A DNA stretch of 14,336 nucleotides from contig UREB01000024.1 in the NCBI GenBank assembly GCA_900546685.1, positions 1-14,336 on the forward strand, read 5' to 3'. Below the pieces are notes generated by a model. The model had not been told where the DNA came from, ran no database searches, and was given only the letters and a program-made list of their open reading frames with translations. Numbering within the stretch: the first letter of the stretch is position 1; the number at the start of each line of letters is the position of its first letter. The position numbers and the translations under genes were made by a program. This document shows, in pieces, positions 7,719 to 14,239 of this stretch. The DNA comes from an uncultured Eubacteriales bacterium (GTDB lineage: Bacteria; Bacillota; Clostridia; Christensenellales; QAND01).

Positions 7719-8495
7719 TTATCTGTTGACAAACGGTTCGGGCTTGCGTTTTTCCAAAAACGCCGTCATGCCGTTTTTCTGGTCCTCCGTCTCAAAGCAG
7801 CTGCCAAACAGCTTCTCTTCGATGACAATGGCTTGGTCCATATCCACCTGCAAGCCGTCGTTGACAGCCTTCTTGGTGGCGCGCACCGCAATGGGGGCGT
7901 TTTTCGCGATCTTGCCGGCCAGCTTCATCGCAGCATCCATCAGCTCTTCCACCGGGTATACCGCGTTTACCAGGCCCAGGGCCAGCGCTTCGTCCGCCTT
8001 CACCTGCGTGCAGGCATACAGCATTTCCTTGGCCTTGCCTACGCCGATGGTGCGGGCCAGGCGCTGCGTGCCGCCAAAGCCAGGCGTGATGCCCAAGCCC
8101 ACTTCGGGCTGGCCAAAGCGCGCATTTTCAGACGCCAAGCGAATGTCACAGCTCATGGACAATTCGCAGCCGCCGCCCAGCGCAAAGCCGTTGACCGCAG
8201 CGATCACCGGAACCGGGAAGGTCTCGATCTTGCGGAAAATATCGTTGCCCTTTTTGCCGAACGCTTCGCCCTCGGCCTTTGTCAGGGTGCTCCTATCTCC
8301 GATGTCCGCGCCCGCCACAAAGGATTTCTGGCCCGCGCCGGTGATGACCAGGCAGCGCACCGTTTCCAGGTCCACCTGATCCAGGGTTTGATCCAAAGCA
8401 TCCAACACTTCGGAATTCAGCGCGTTCAGCGCCTTTTCACGGTTGATGGTGATAACGCCTACCGCGTCCTTTTGTTCATACAGTACAACGCTCAT
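7719..8495 (-). CDS. crt: 3-hydroxybutyryl-CoA dehydratase (crotonase)
   Basis: Dehydrates 3-hydroxybutyryl-CoA to crotonyl-CoA. A 258-residue enoyl-CoA hydratase/isomerase-fold protein. The oxyanion-hole segments AGADIGD (61-67) and ALGGGCEL (105-112) are present, and both catalytic acids of true hydratases are in place: Glu111 in GGGCEL and Glu131 in FGQPEVGLGITPGFGGTQR. Having both glutamates argues for hydratase rather than isomerase or another crotonase-fold activity. AGGAGG lies 8 nt before the ATG at 8495. Second gene of the operon, 29 nt after thl. Its position between thl and hbd makes the C4 substrate near certain. Confidence 0.96.
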   Translation of the reverse strand: MSVVLYEQKDAVGVITINREKALNALNSEVLDALDQTLDQVDLETVRCLVITGAGQKSFVAGADIGDRSTLTKAEGEAFGKKGNDIFRKIETFPVPVIAAVNGFALGGGCELSMSCDIRLASENARFGQPEVGLGITPGFGGTQRLARTIGVGKAKEMLYACTQVKADEALALGLVNAVYPVEELMDAAMKLAGKIAKNAPIAVRATKKAVNDGLQVDMDQAIVIEEKLFGSCFETEDQKNGMTAFLEKRKPEPFVNR

Positions 8496-8524
8496 TGCAA
8501 AAGCCTCCTAAAAAGTATGGATCC

Positions 8525-9715
8525 TTAGCCTTCGTATTTTTCTACGATGGTCGCGCAGCCCATGCCGCCGCCGATACACAGCGTTGCCAAGCCGCGTTTT
8601 GCATCGCGCTTCTGCATCTCATGCAGCAGGGTAACCAGGATACGGCAGCCAGATGCGCCTACCGGATGGCCCAGCGCAATGGCGCCGCCGTTTACGTTTA
8701 CCTTGTCCGCATCCCATTTCAGCTCTTTGCCCACAGCCAATGCCTGGGCCGCAAACGCTTCGTTGGCTTCGATCAAATCGAAATCATCAATGCCAAGGCC
8801 GGTCTTTTTGAATACCTTCTTGCAAGCTGCCACCGGGCCCACGCCCATGATGGAAGGATCTACGCCGCCCAAGGCGCCGGCTACCCATGTTGCCATCGGC
8901 TTTACGCCCAGCTCCTTGGCCTTTTCCTCGCTCATCACAACCACGCAAGCCGCGCCGTCGTTGATGCCGGAAGCGTTGGCCGCCGTGACCGTGCCGCCAT
9001 CCGGTTTGAAGGCGGGTTTCAGCTTGGCAATGCCCTCTGCCGTTACGCCGGCGCGCGGGCCTTCGTCCTTATTGAAGATCACGGTTTCCTTTTTCATCTT
9101 GACCGGTACGCCGACGATCTCATCGTCAAACTTGCCGGCCTTCTGGGCCGCTTCGGTCTTGTTCTGGCTCAGGGCCGCAAACTCATCCTGCATTTCGCGG
9201 GTGATGCCCCATTGCTCCGCCACGTTTTCCGCCGTGATGCCCATGTGGTATTGATTGAACGCATCCCACAACGCATCTTTGATCATCGTGTCTACCAATA
9301 CGCCATTGTTCATGCGGTAGCCATAACGGCCCTGCATCACAGCATACGGCGCGGAAGACATGTTTTCCATACCGCCGGCCACTACGATGTCCGCGTCGCC
9401 CGCCTGGATCATGTTCGCCGCCATGTTGACTGCGTTCAAGCCGCTGCCGCATACCACGTTCAGCGTAACGGCCGGCACTTCCACCGGCAGCCCTGCATGG
9501 ATGGCCGCCTGACGCGCCACGTTCTGGCCCAGGCCCGCCTGGATTACGCAGCCCATCAGCACTTCATCGACCTGCTCCGGCTTTACGCCTGCACGGCTCA
9601 GGGCTTCCTTGATGACGATGGTTCCCAACTGCTCTGCCGGCACACTTGTCAGCGCGCCGCCCATTTTGCCGATCGCCGTACGTACAGCGCCAGCCAATAC
9701 AACTTTTTTGGACAT
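8525..9715 (-). CDS. thl: Acetyl-CoA C-acetyltransferase (thiolase)
   Basis: Condenses two acetyl-CoA into acetoacetyl-CoA, the entry step of the butyryl-CoA pathway. 396 residues, standard for the family. The nucleophile Cys89 lies in NVVCGSG, His350 in NGGAIALGHPVGASG, and the second catalytic Cys380 in TLCIGGGMG, so all three catalytic residues are present. GGAGG is 8 nt before the ATG at 9715. First gene of the operon: the promoter and palindrome at 9796-9831 lie upstream, leaving a leader of about 80 nt. The biosynthetic direction is inferred from the linked hbd, crt, bcd and etf genes; the protein alone does not distinguish biosynthetic from degradative thiolase. Confidence 0.97.
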   Translation of the reverse strand: MSKKVVLAGAVRTAIGKMGGALTSVPAEQLGTIVIKEALSRAGVKPEQVDEVLMGCVIQAGLGQNVARQAAIHAGLPVEVPAVTLNVVCGSGLNAVNMAANMIQAGDADIVVAGGMENMSSAPYAVMQGRYGYRMNNGVLVDTMIKDALWDAFNQYHMGITAENVAEQWGITREMQDEFAALSQNKTEAAQKAGKFDDEIVGVPVKMKKETVIFNKDEGPRAGVTAEGIAKLKPAFKPDGGTVTAANASGINDGAACVVVMSEEKAKELGVKPMATWVAGALGGVDPSIMGVGPVAACKKVFKKTGLGIDDFDLIEANEAFAAQALAVGKELKWDADKVNVNGGAIALGHPVGASGCRILVTLLHEMQKRDAKRGLATLCIGGGMGCATIVEKYEG

Positions 9716-9795
9716 GTTCGTTTCCTCCGTTTTTTAATTACTCTTAAAGGATGTACATTGGTTGAAAAATGAGAGTCTGCCTCTGATTTTGACTA

Positions 9796-9813
9796 TGTGA
9801 TAAATATATCACA
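9796..9813. promoter_or_regulatory. 18-bp palindromic operator candidate on the butyrate operon promoter
   Basis: Perfect 7-bp arms TGTGATA and TATCACA around AATA. The palindrome covers the whole -10 (9803-9808) and the predicted start region, so a protein bound here should block RNA polymerase. It resembles Rex (TTGTGAA-N4-TTCACAA) and CRP/FNR sites, but the TGTGA and TCACA halves are 8 bp apart, not 6. The regulator is therefore unassigned; a redox-sensing repressor is inference. Confidence 0.65.
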
Positions 9814-9831
9814 ATGTATGGGCCAATGCAA
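9803..9831 (-). promoter_or_regulatory. Promoter of the thl-crt-hbd-bcd-etfBA operon
   Basis: On the minus strand, TTGCAT (9826-9831) and TATATT (9803-9808) are separated by 17 nt, and TGA directly before the -10 gives an extended -10. Predicted transcription start is about 9796, roughly 80 nt before the thl ATG. The surrounding DNA is distinctly more AT-rich than the genes. Confidence 0.8.
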
Positions 9832-9910
9832 CGCTCCCGTGTTCTTTTTTTCACAAATTCCGCAATTTTTTCTTGGCATTTTTAGGGTGCCTCGTCCGCA
9901 TGCCCCCGCC

Positions 9911-9959
9911 AAAAAAAAGGCAAAGGACTCCGGCAGGGCCGGCAGCCCCGTCAGAGTCC
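9911..9959 (-). terminator. Terminator of the aldehyde dehydrogenase gene
   Basis: GGACTC at 9925-9930 pairs with GAGTCC at 9954-9959; inside this is an interrupted stem with GGGC/GCCC around a CGGCA loop. On the minus strand it is followed by TTTGCC and then eight T (9918-9911). It lies 8 nt past the stop codon. Confidence 0.85.
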
Positions 9960-9967
9960 AAATTCGT

Positions 9968-11413
9968 TTAGTTCAAATGAATCACCACAGCGCGCTCTTC
10001 GCTCATATCCTCAATGGAATATTTGCCGCCGCTTCTTCCGTGTCCGCTCTGGCTGCCGCCACCGCCGCCGGCCGGAATCGTCGGGTCCCAATAATTGGAA
10101 GCGCCGTTGATGTTTGTTGCGCCGAAATTGTATTGCTCCGCCATGCGCAGCGCCTTGTTTACATCCTTGGTAAAGATGGCGCAGAACAGGCGGTATCCGC
10201 TCATATCCACCAAGCCGGGGATCTCGCTCTCGTCCTTAAAACGCACCAGCGGCAGCACCGGCCCAAAGGTTTCGTCGGTATGCAGCATGCAGTCCACCGG
10301 CACATGGTCTACCACGGTAGGCTCAAAGTACCGGTCCGTGGGCATGCCCTCGCGCCGTTTGCCGCCGGCTACCACCTTGGCACCCTTTTCCACCGCCTGC
10401 TTGATGTGCGATTCCACAATCTCGATCTGGCTTTCCAGGTGCATCGGCCCCATCGTGGTCTTTTCATCAAACGGATCGCCCAGCTGATACTGGGTCTGCA
10501 TCTTCTCCAAGATCTTTGCCACCAAAGCGTCGGCAATGGCGTCGTCCACCAAAACGCGCTCTGTGCTGGTGCATACCTGGCCGGCGTTCAAAAAGCTGCC
10601 GTTCATCAGGCCCTGGGCCGCTACGTCCAAATCAGCATCCTTCAAAACGATACACGGGCCGTCGCCGCCAAGCTCCATGGAGGTATGCTTGCATTTGGCG
10701 CGCTCGCATATGATGTTTCCCGTTACCGTAGAGCCGGTAAAGCCGATGCCTGCGGTCAGCGGATGTGCGCTTAGCGCGTCGCCTACCACGGAGCCCTTGC
10801 CGATCACAAGGTTGACTGCGCCGGCCGGCAGGCCCACGCCTTCAAAGCACTTCATCAGCGCGCTTGCCACCGCTGCGGTGGTGGTAGCAGGGTTCCACAC
10901 CATCGGATCGCCCACTGCAATGCCGGCAGCCAGGTAATACTGGCAGGCCGTGCCCAGCGGGAAGTTCCACGGGGTGATTACCGCAAAAATCCCCTTCGGG
11001 CGGCGCGTCACCAGGCAGCGCGCATCTTTATCGCGCAGCGCCACTACCTTGCCGTCCATCCATTTGATCTGCTCGGCCGCATCGCGGAACGCCAGCGCAC
11101 AGGCCGCTACCTCGCCCAGCGCTTCGCTGTGGTACGGCTTGCCGTGCTCGGCGGTCAGCAGCTTTGCCAGCTCCTCTTGGTTTTCGTCGATCTTGTTCGC
11201 AATCCTGTAACAGATTTCCGCCCGCTCAAATACCGTCATCGCCGCCAAGGCAGGCGCCGCTTTTTTTGCCGCCTGCAAGGCCGCGTCGGCGTCTTCTGGC
11301 GTCCCCAGCGGAATGCGCCCCAGCACCTCGCCGCTGCCCGGGCTTATGACGTCCTGCATCTGCCGGCCCTCGCCTTCAAACCACTTGCCATCGATATACA
11401 TCGGAAAAATCAT
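9968..11413 (-). CDS. Aldehyde dehydrogenase family protein, NAD(P)-dependent, hydrolytic type
   Basis: Oxidises an aldehyde to a carboxylate with NAD(P)+; 481 residues, normal for the superfamily. From the ATG at 11413: Asn150 in TPWNFP, FTGST at 225-229, general base Glu247 in MELGGDGP, and nucleophile Cys281 in NAGQVCTSTER. The 34-residue Glu-Cys spacing matches the hydrolytic enzymes, so it is not CoA-acylating. This start has GGAGG 8 nt upstream; an in-frame ATG at 11434 lacks one. Odd point: the usual WKPSE cofactor loop reads WNPAT (Asn174), losing the conserved Lys and the Glu that disfavours NADP. The C-terminus has a Gly-rich run (AGGGGGSQSGHGRSGG) before KYSIEDMS. Substrate is unknown: succinate semialdehyde or another small aldehyde is possible, nothing here decides. 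Own promoter and terminator; not part of the butyrate operon. Confidence 0.88.
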   Translation of the reverse strand: MIFPMYIDGKWFEGEGRQMQDVISPGSGEVLGRIPLGTPEDADAALQAAKKAAPALAAMTVFERAEICYRIANKIDENQEELAKLLTAEHGKPYHSEALGEVAACALAFRDAAEQIKWMDGKVVALRDKDARCLVTRRPKGIFAVITPWNFPLGTACQYYLAAGIAVGDPMVWNPATTTAAVASALMKCFEGVGLPAGAVNLVIGKGSVVGDALSAHPLTAGIGFTGSTVTGNIICERAKCKHTSMELGGDGPCIVLKDADLDVAAQGLMNGSFLNAGQVCTSTERVLVDDAIADALVAKILEKMQTQYQLGDPFDEKTTMGPMHLESQIEIVESHIKQAVEKGAKVVAGGKRREGMPTDRYFEPTVVDHVPVDCMLHTDETFGPVLPLVRFKDESEIPGLVDMSGYRLFCAIFTKDVNKALRMAEQYNFGATNINGASNYWDPTIPAGGGGGSQSGHGRSGGKYSIEDMSEERAVVIHLN

Positions 11414-11420
11414 CGCATGT

Positions 11421-11426
11421 TCCTCC
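11421..11426 (-). promoter_or_regulatory. Ribosome binding site deciding the aldehyde dehydrogenase start
   Basis: GGAGGA on the minus strand lies 7 nt before the ATG at 11413-11411. It falls inside the seven-codon extension that would result from the upstream ATG at 11434, which has no Shine-Dalgarno match, so the shorter form is preferred. Confidence 0.75.
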
Positions 11427-11500
11427 ATTCTCATACAGCGCTTTGCCGCGCCTTCCCCTGCTGCGCTTACTTTCTGCCCACTGGGGATATATCTGTATCT

Positions 11501-11530
11501 ATCTTACCATAAATCCCCCAGCTTTGAACA
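11501..11530 (-). promoter_or_regulatory. Promoter of the aldehyde dehydrogenase gene
   Basis: Minus strand TAAGAT (11501-11506), preceded by TGG, is an extended -10. TTCAAA (11523-11528, 16-nt spacer) or TGTTCA (11525-11530, 18-nt spacer) could be the -35. An imperfect inverted repeat, CTGGGGAT (11481-11488) and ATCCCCCAG (11513-11521), brackets the -10. Leader of about 80 nt. Confidence 0.6.
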
Positions 11531-11587
11531 GGCTTGATCCGCCATCGCCATAGCAACAGCCCTAAGCAGTATCCCTTTTCCCGATAC

Positions 11588-11615
11588 AAAAAACGGAAGC
11601 CTGCCTCGGCTTCCG
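11588..11615 (-). terminator. Terminator of the feo operon
   Basis: Perfect 8-bp stem CGGAAGCC/GGCTTCCG (11594-11601 with 11608-11615), 6-nt loop, followed on the minus strand by six T (11593-11588). It lies 21 nt past the last feo gene. Confidence 0.92.
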
Positions 11616-11636
11616 CATTTCGGTCATGTTTCAAAA

Positions 11637-11789
11637 TCATTTCTTTTTACGCTTTGCATTTCTGCATGTATCCGCCATCGCGCAGCCCTGACATCCTGCA
11701 CAGCCGCCTTTGCTGCGTCGCCAGCGCCATAAAGCCAGAACGGCCAGCCCCAATACCGCTGCCAACAACAGCCAATCCAGCACACCCAT
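11637..11789 (-). CDS. FeoB-associated Cys-rich small membrane protein
   Basis: Fifty residues: a short N-terminus, one hydrophobic helix (about 4-21), the basic cluster RWRR, then a Cys motif CAGCQGC followed by Cys42 (Cys30, 33, 36, 42), and a Lys-rich end. This layout matches the FeoB-associated Cys-rich membrane proteins found after feoB in many Firmicutes. Their role is not settled; metal handling at the FeoB pore or a FeoC-like function is inference. The ATG (11789-11787) is one base past the feoB stop, and the RBS is weak, so translation is probably coupled to feoB. A longer frame from 11837 would overlap feoB by 47 nt and add no helix, so it was not used. Confidence 0.85.
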   Translation of the reverse strand: MGVLDWLLLAAVLGLAVLALWRWRRSKGGCAGCQGCAMADTCRNAKRKKK

Positions 11790-11790
11790 A

Positions 11791-13809
11791 TTACACAAAT
11801 CCCAGCAACAAGCCGATATGCCGTACTGCAAACGCAATCAACCATGCGATCGCGGTCTGCGCCATCATGGCCAGCGCCGCTTCCCGGCGGGATCCCATCT
11901 CGCGCCTTACAGCCGCCAAAGCCGCCACGCACGGCATATATAGCAGCGTAAAGCAAAGGAAGGTGAACGCGCTCAGCGGCGTAAACAGCTGCGAAAGCAG
12001 CGGCGTCAACGCCGTGGTATCCCCTACGCCCATCAACACAGCCAGGGTGCTTACCACCGCTTCCTTGGCCGTCAGCCCGGTCAACAGCGCGGTGGATGCC
12101 TGCCACGAGCCAAAGCCCAGCGGCACAAAGATGGGCGCTATGAGCGCGCCGATGGCCGCCAGCATGCTGTTTGCGCTGTCCGCTACCATATTTAGGCGGA
12201 AATCAAAGCTCTGTAAAAACCAGATGAGGATCGTCGCCACAAAGATGATGGTAAACGCCCTGTGGATAAAGTCCTTGGCCTTTTCCCACATATGCAGGGT
12301 AATGCTCTTGCCGCTCGGCAGCCGGTAGGCCGGCAGCTCCATGACAAACGGCACCGGGTTTCCCTTAAAGCAAAACCGCTTTAGGATCAGCCCATACAAA
12401 ATGCCTACCGCCATGCCCAGCACATACAGCCCGATCATCACCAGCGCCGCATAGTCCGGGAAAAATGCCTGGGTAAATACCGCATAGATCGGCAGCTTGG
12501 CGCTGCAAGACATAAACGGCGTCAGCATGATGGTCATCTTTCTATCCCGTTCGCTGGCCAGTGTGCGCGTGGCCATGATGGCGGGCACCGAACAGCCGAA
12601 CCCAATGAGCATCGGTACAAACGAACGGCCGGAAAGCCCGATTTTGCGCAGCAGCTTATCCATCACAAACGCTACGCGCGCCATATACCCGCTGTCCTCC
12701 AAAAGCGATAGGAAGAAAAACAGCACCACGATGGTCGGCAAAAACGACAACACGCTGCCCACGCCGGCAAACACGCCGTCTATGATGAGGGAATGCACCA
12801 TCTGGTTGATCCCAAGGTTTGTCAACAGCGTATCCGTCCACATCGTCACAACCTGAATCCCGGTTTCCATAATGTCGCTCAAAAACGCCCCGACCAGGCC
12901 AAATGTCATCCAAAATACCACGCCCATGATGCAAAGGAAGATGGGGATGGCAAAATACTTGTGCGTCAGTATCTTGTCAATGGCCACCGAGCGCTGCTGT
13001 TCTTTGGTCTCACTGGGCTTATGCACCGCCTTGGCGCTCACTTTTTCAATAAATTGGTAGCGCATATCCGCCAGCGCCGCTTCACGGTCCATGCCCAGCG
13101 CATCCTCCATCTCACGGGCGATATGCTCCAGCGTTTCCACCTCGTTTTGGTTGAGCTTCAGCGCGCGCACGGTGGGCTCGTCTCCCTCCACCAGGCGGGT
13201 AGCGGCAAAGCGTCCCGGGATGCCGGCGGCCGCGCAGTGGTCCTCAATCAAATGCGCCACCGAGTGAATGGCGCGGTGCACCTCATTGGTGCAAAAATCC
13301 ATCTTCTTGGGCCGCGTCTGGCTCTTTGCCACGCGCAGCAAGCGATCCACCAATTCGCTGACGCCCTCGTTCTTGCTGGCAGAAATGGGCACCACCGGGA
13401 TGCCCAGCGCCTCCTCCAGGCACTTTATATCGATGCTGCCGCCCGAAGAGGTTACCTCGTCCATCATATTCAGCGCCAACACCATTGGCAGCCCCAATTC
13501 TATCACCTGAAGCGTTAAATACAGGTTGCGTTCAATGTTGGTGGCATCCACGATGTTGATGACGGCGTCCGGCTTGCCCTGAATCAGAAAGTCGCGCGTC
13601 ACCACCTCCTCCGCCGTATAGGGAGAAAGCGAATAAATGCCGGGCAGATCCACCACCGTAGCATCCTTTGCCTTTTTGATTACGCCTTCTTTTTTCTCCA
13701 CCGTAACGCCCGGAAAGTTGCCTACATGTTGGTTGCTGCCTGTCAGTTGGTTAAACAGCGTGGTCTTGCCGCAGTTTTGGTTTCCAATCAATGCAAAGAC
13801 CATCTTCAT
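11791..13809 (-). CDS. feoB: Ferrous iron transporter FeoB
   Basis: Fe(II) importer of the inner membrane, 672 residues. The N-terminal G domain shows G1 GNQNCGKT (9-16), the switch-I Thr in GVTVE (Thr36), G3 DLPG (54-57), G4 NMMD (114-117) and G5 SAS (142-144). A GDI-like helical region (about 160-265) follows, then a membrane domain with two gate repeats; the first contains LIGFGCSVPA with the conserved Cys. The start at ATG 13809 overlaps the feoA stop as ATGA, with AGGGG just upstream. A second ATG (13803) is possible, and a TTG at 13827 is unlikely. Middle gene of the operon; translation is coupled to feoA before it and to the small protein after it. Its iron demand fits a ferredoxin-dependent anaerobe. 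Confidence 0.96.
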   Translation of the reverse strand: MKMVFALIGNQNCGKTTLFNQLTGSNQHVGNFPGVTVEKKEGVIKKAKDATVVDLPGIYSLSPYTAEEVVTRDFLIQGKPDAVINIVDATNIERNLYLTLQVIELGLPMVLALNMMDEVTSSGGSIDIKCLEEALGIPVVPISASKNEGVSELVDRLLRVAKSQTRPKKMDFCTNEVHRAIHSVAHLIEDHCAAAGIPGRFAATRLVEGDEPTVRALKLNQNEVETLEHIAREMEDALGMDREAALADMRYQFIEKVSAKAVHKPSETKEQQRSVAIDKILTHKYFAIPIFLCIMGVVFWMTFGLVGAFLSDIMETGIQVVTMWTDTLLTNLGINQMVHSLIIDGVFAGVGSVLSFLPTIVVLFFFLSLLEDSGYMARVAFVMDKLLRKIGLSGRSFVPMLIGFGCSVPAIMATRTLASERDRKMTIMLTPFMSCSAKLPIYAVFTQAFFPDYAALVMIGLYVLGMAVGILYGLILKRFCFKGNPVPFVMELPAYRLPSGKSITLHMWEKAKDFIHRAFTIIFVATILIWFLQSFDFRLNMVADSANSMLAAIGALIAPIFVPLGFGSWQASTALLTGLTAKEAVVSTLAVLMGVGDTTALTPLLSQLFTPLSAFTFLCFTLLYMPCVAALAAVRREMGSRREAALAMMAQTAIAWLIAFAVRHIGLLLGFV

Positions 13810-14168
13810 TTCCCCTCTTCCGGCCAAGCCGTGCCATCCTTTTGCCAGTTTGCCTGAATCCCGTTCTTTTCTCTATGTCCATGGCGGCGTCCACGGCCTG
13901 CCGCATGGGGCGGGCGGGATGCCGGCGCTTTGGTGGATACCGTCTTGTCGGATACAATCTCTATTTTTCTGGCGTCCTCGGCGCGGATTGTCAGCTCATA
14001 ACCGCGCAAATGCAGCTCGATGGGATCGCCCATCGGCGCCATTTTGCGCACCGTCACCCTCGTTTTGGGCGTCAACCCCATATCCAGCAAGCGTCTGCGC
14101 AGCGCGCCCTCGCCGCCGACCGTCGCAATCACGCCGCTGTCTCCAATATGTAGCTCATCCAAAGTCAT
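13806..14168 (-). CDS. feoA: FeoA-domain protein with a basic C-terminal extension
   Basis: Small cytoplasmic SH3-like partner of FeoB, needed for Fe(II) uptake in studied systems. Residues 1-73 (MTLDELHIGD, then GGEGALRRRLLDMGLTPKTRV, then GDPIELHLRGYELTIRAEDARKIEIV) are a full FeoA domain. The frame then runs on for about 47 residues through a Pro/Ala, Arg/His-rich, hydrophilic tail (AAGRGRRHGHREKNG) that ordinary FeoA of about 75 residues lacks. The ATG at 14168 is chosen because GGGGG lies 8 nt upstream and the domain normally starts MTLDEL; the ATG at 14183 has no RBS. The TGA overlaps the feoB ATG. The tail could be real or simply unterminated coding into the feoB start. Confidence 0.88.
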   Translation of the reverse strand: MTLDELHIGDSGVIATVGGEGALRRRLLDMGLTPKTRVTVRKMAPMGDPIELHLRGYELTIRAEDARKIEIVSDKTVSTKAPASRPPHAAGRGRRHGHREKNGIQANWQKDGTAWPEEGK

Positions 14169-14188
14169 CTTTTCTGCCCCCATCCAAG

Positions 14189-14210
14189 GTAAGCGTTAGC
14201 CTAGACTTAC
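14189..14210. promoter_or_regulatory. DtxR/IdeR-like operator candidate on the feo promoter
   Basis: Inverted repeat GTAAG-N12-CTTAC directly downstream of the -10, with the internal core TTAGCCTA, which is part of the DtxR/IdeR consensus (TTAGGTTAGCCTAACCTAA). The outer arms differ from that consensus. Its position over the predicted start fits iron-dependent repression. No classical Fur box (GATAATGATAATCATTATC type) is visible. Confidence 0.55.
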
Positions 14211-14239
14211 ATTCTACTCACGCTCTTTGCGCCTGTCAA
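14211..14239 (-). promoter_or_regulatory. Promoter of the feoAB operon
   Basis: Minus strand TTGACA (14234-14239, perfect -35), 17-nt spacer, TAGAAT (14211-14216, one mismatch). Predicted start is near 14204, giving a leader of about 36 nt to the feoA ATG. This is the strongest match to the housekeeping consensus in the window. Confidence 0.85.

Noticed and set aside
8495..9772. 425-codon plus-strand frame opposite thl (similar long frames at 5769-6797, 7458-8528 and 9797-10774)
   Set aside because: Antisense shadows of thl, bcd, hbd/crt and the aldehyde dehydrogenase. They are His/Arg/Cys/Gln-rich with no recognisable motifs, and have the same codon-bias explanation.
9716..9795. Possible attenuator or riboswitch in the thl leader
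   Set aside because: Only a 4-bp AGAG/CTCT hairpin followed by ATTTTT is visible; too weak for a terminator, and no known riboswitch core is recognisable.
11534..12328. 264-codon plus-strand frame over the feoB 3' end and intergenic region
   Set aside because: Ser/Ala/Pro-rich shadow that crosses the feo terminator and runs antisense to FeoB membrane helices.
13810..13827. TTG start giving FeoB six extra residues
   Set aside because: TTG is a poor start, has no RBS, and the extra codons contain the RBS of the ATG at 13809, which overlaps the feoA stop in the usual ATGA manner.
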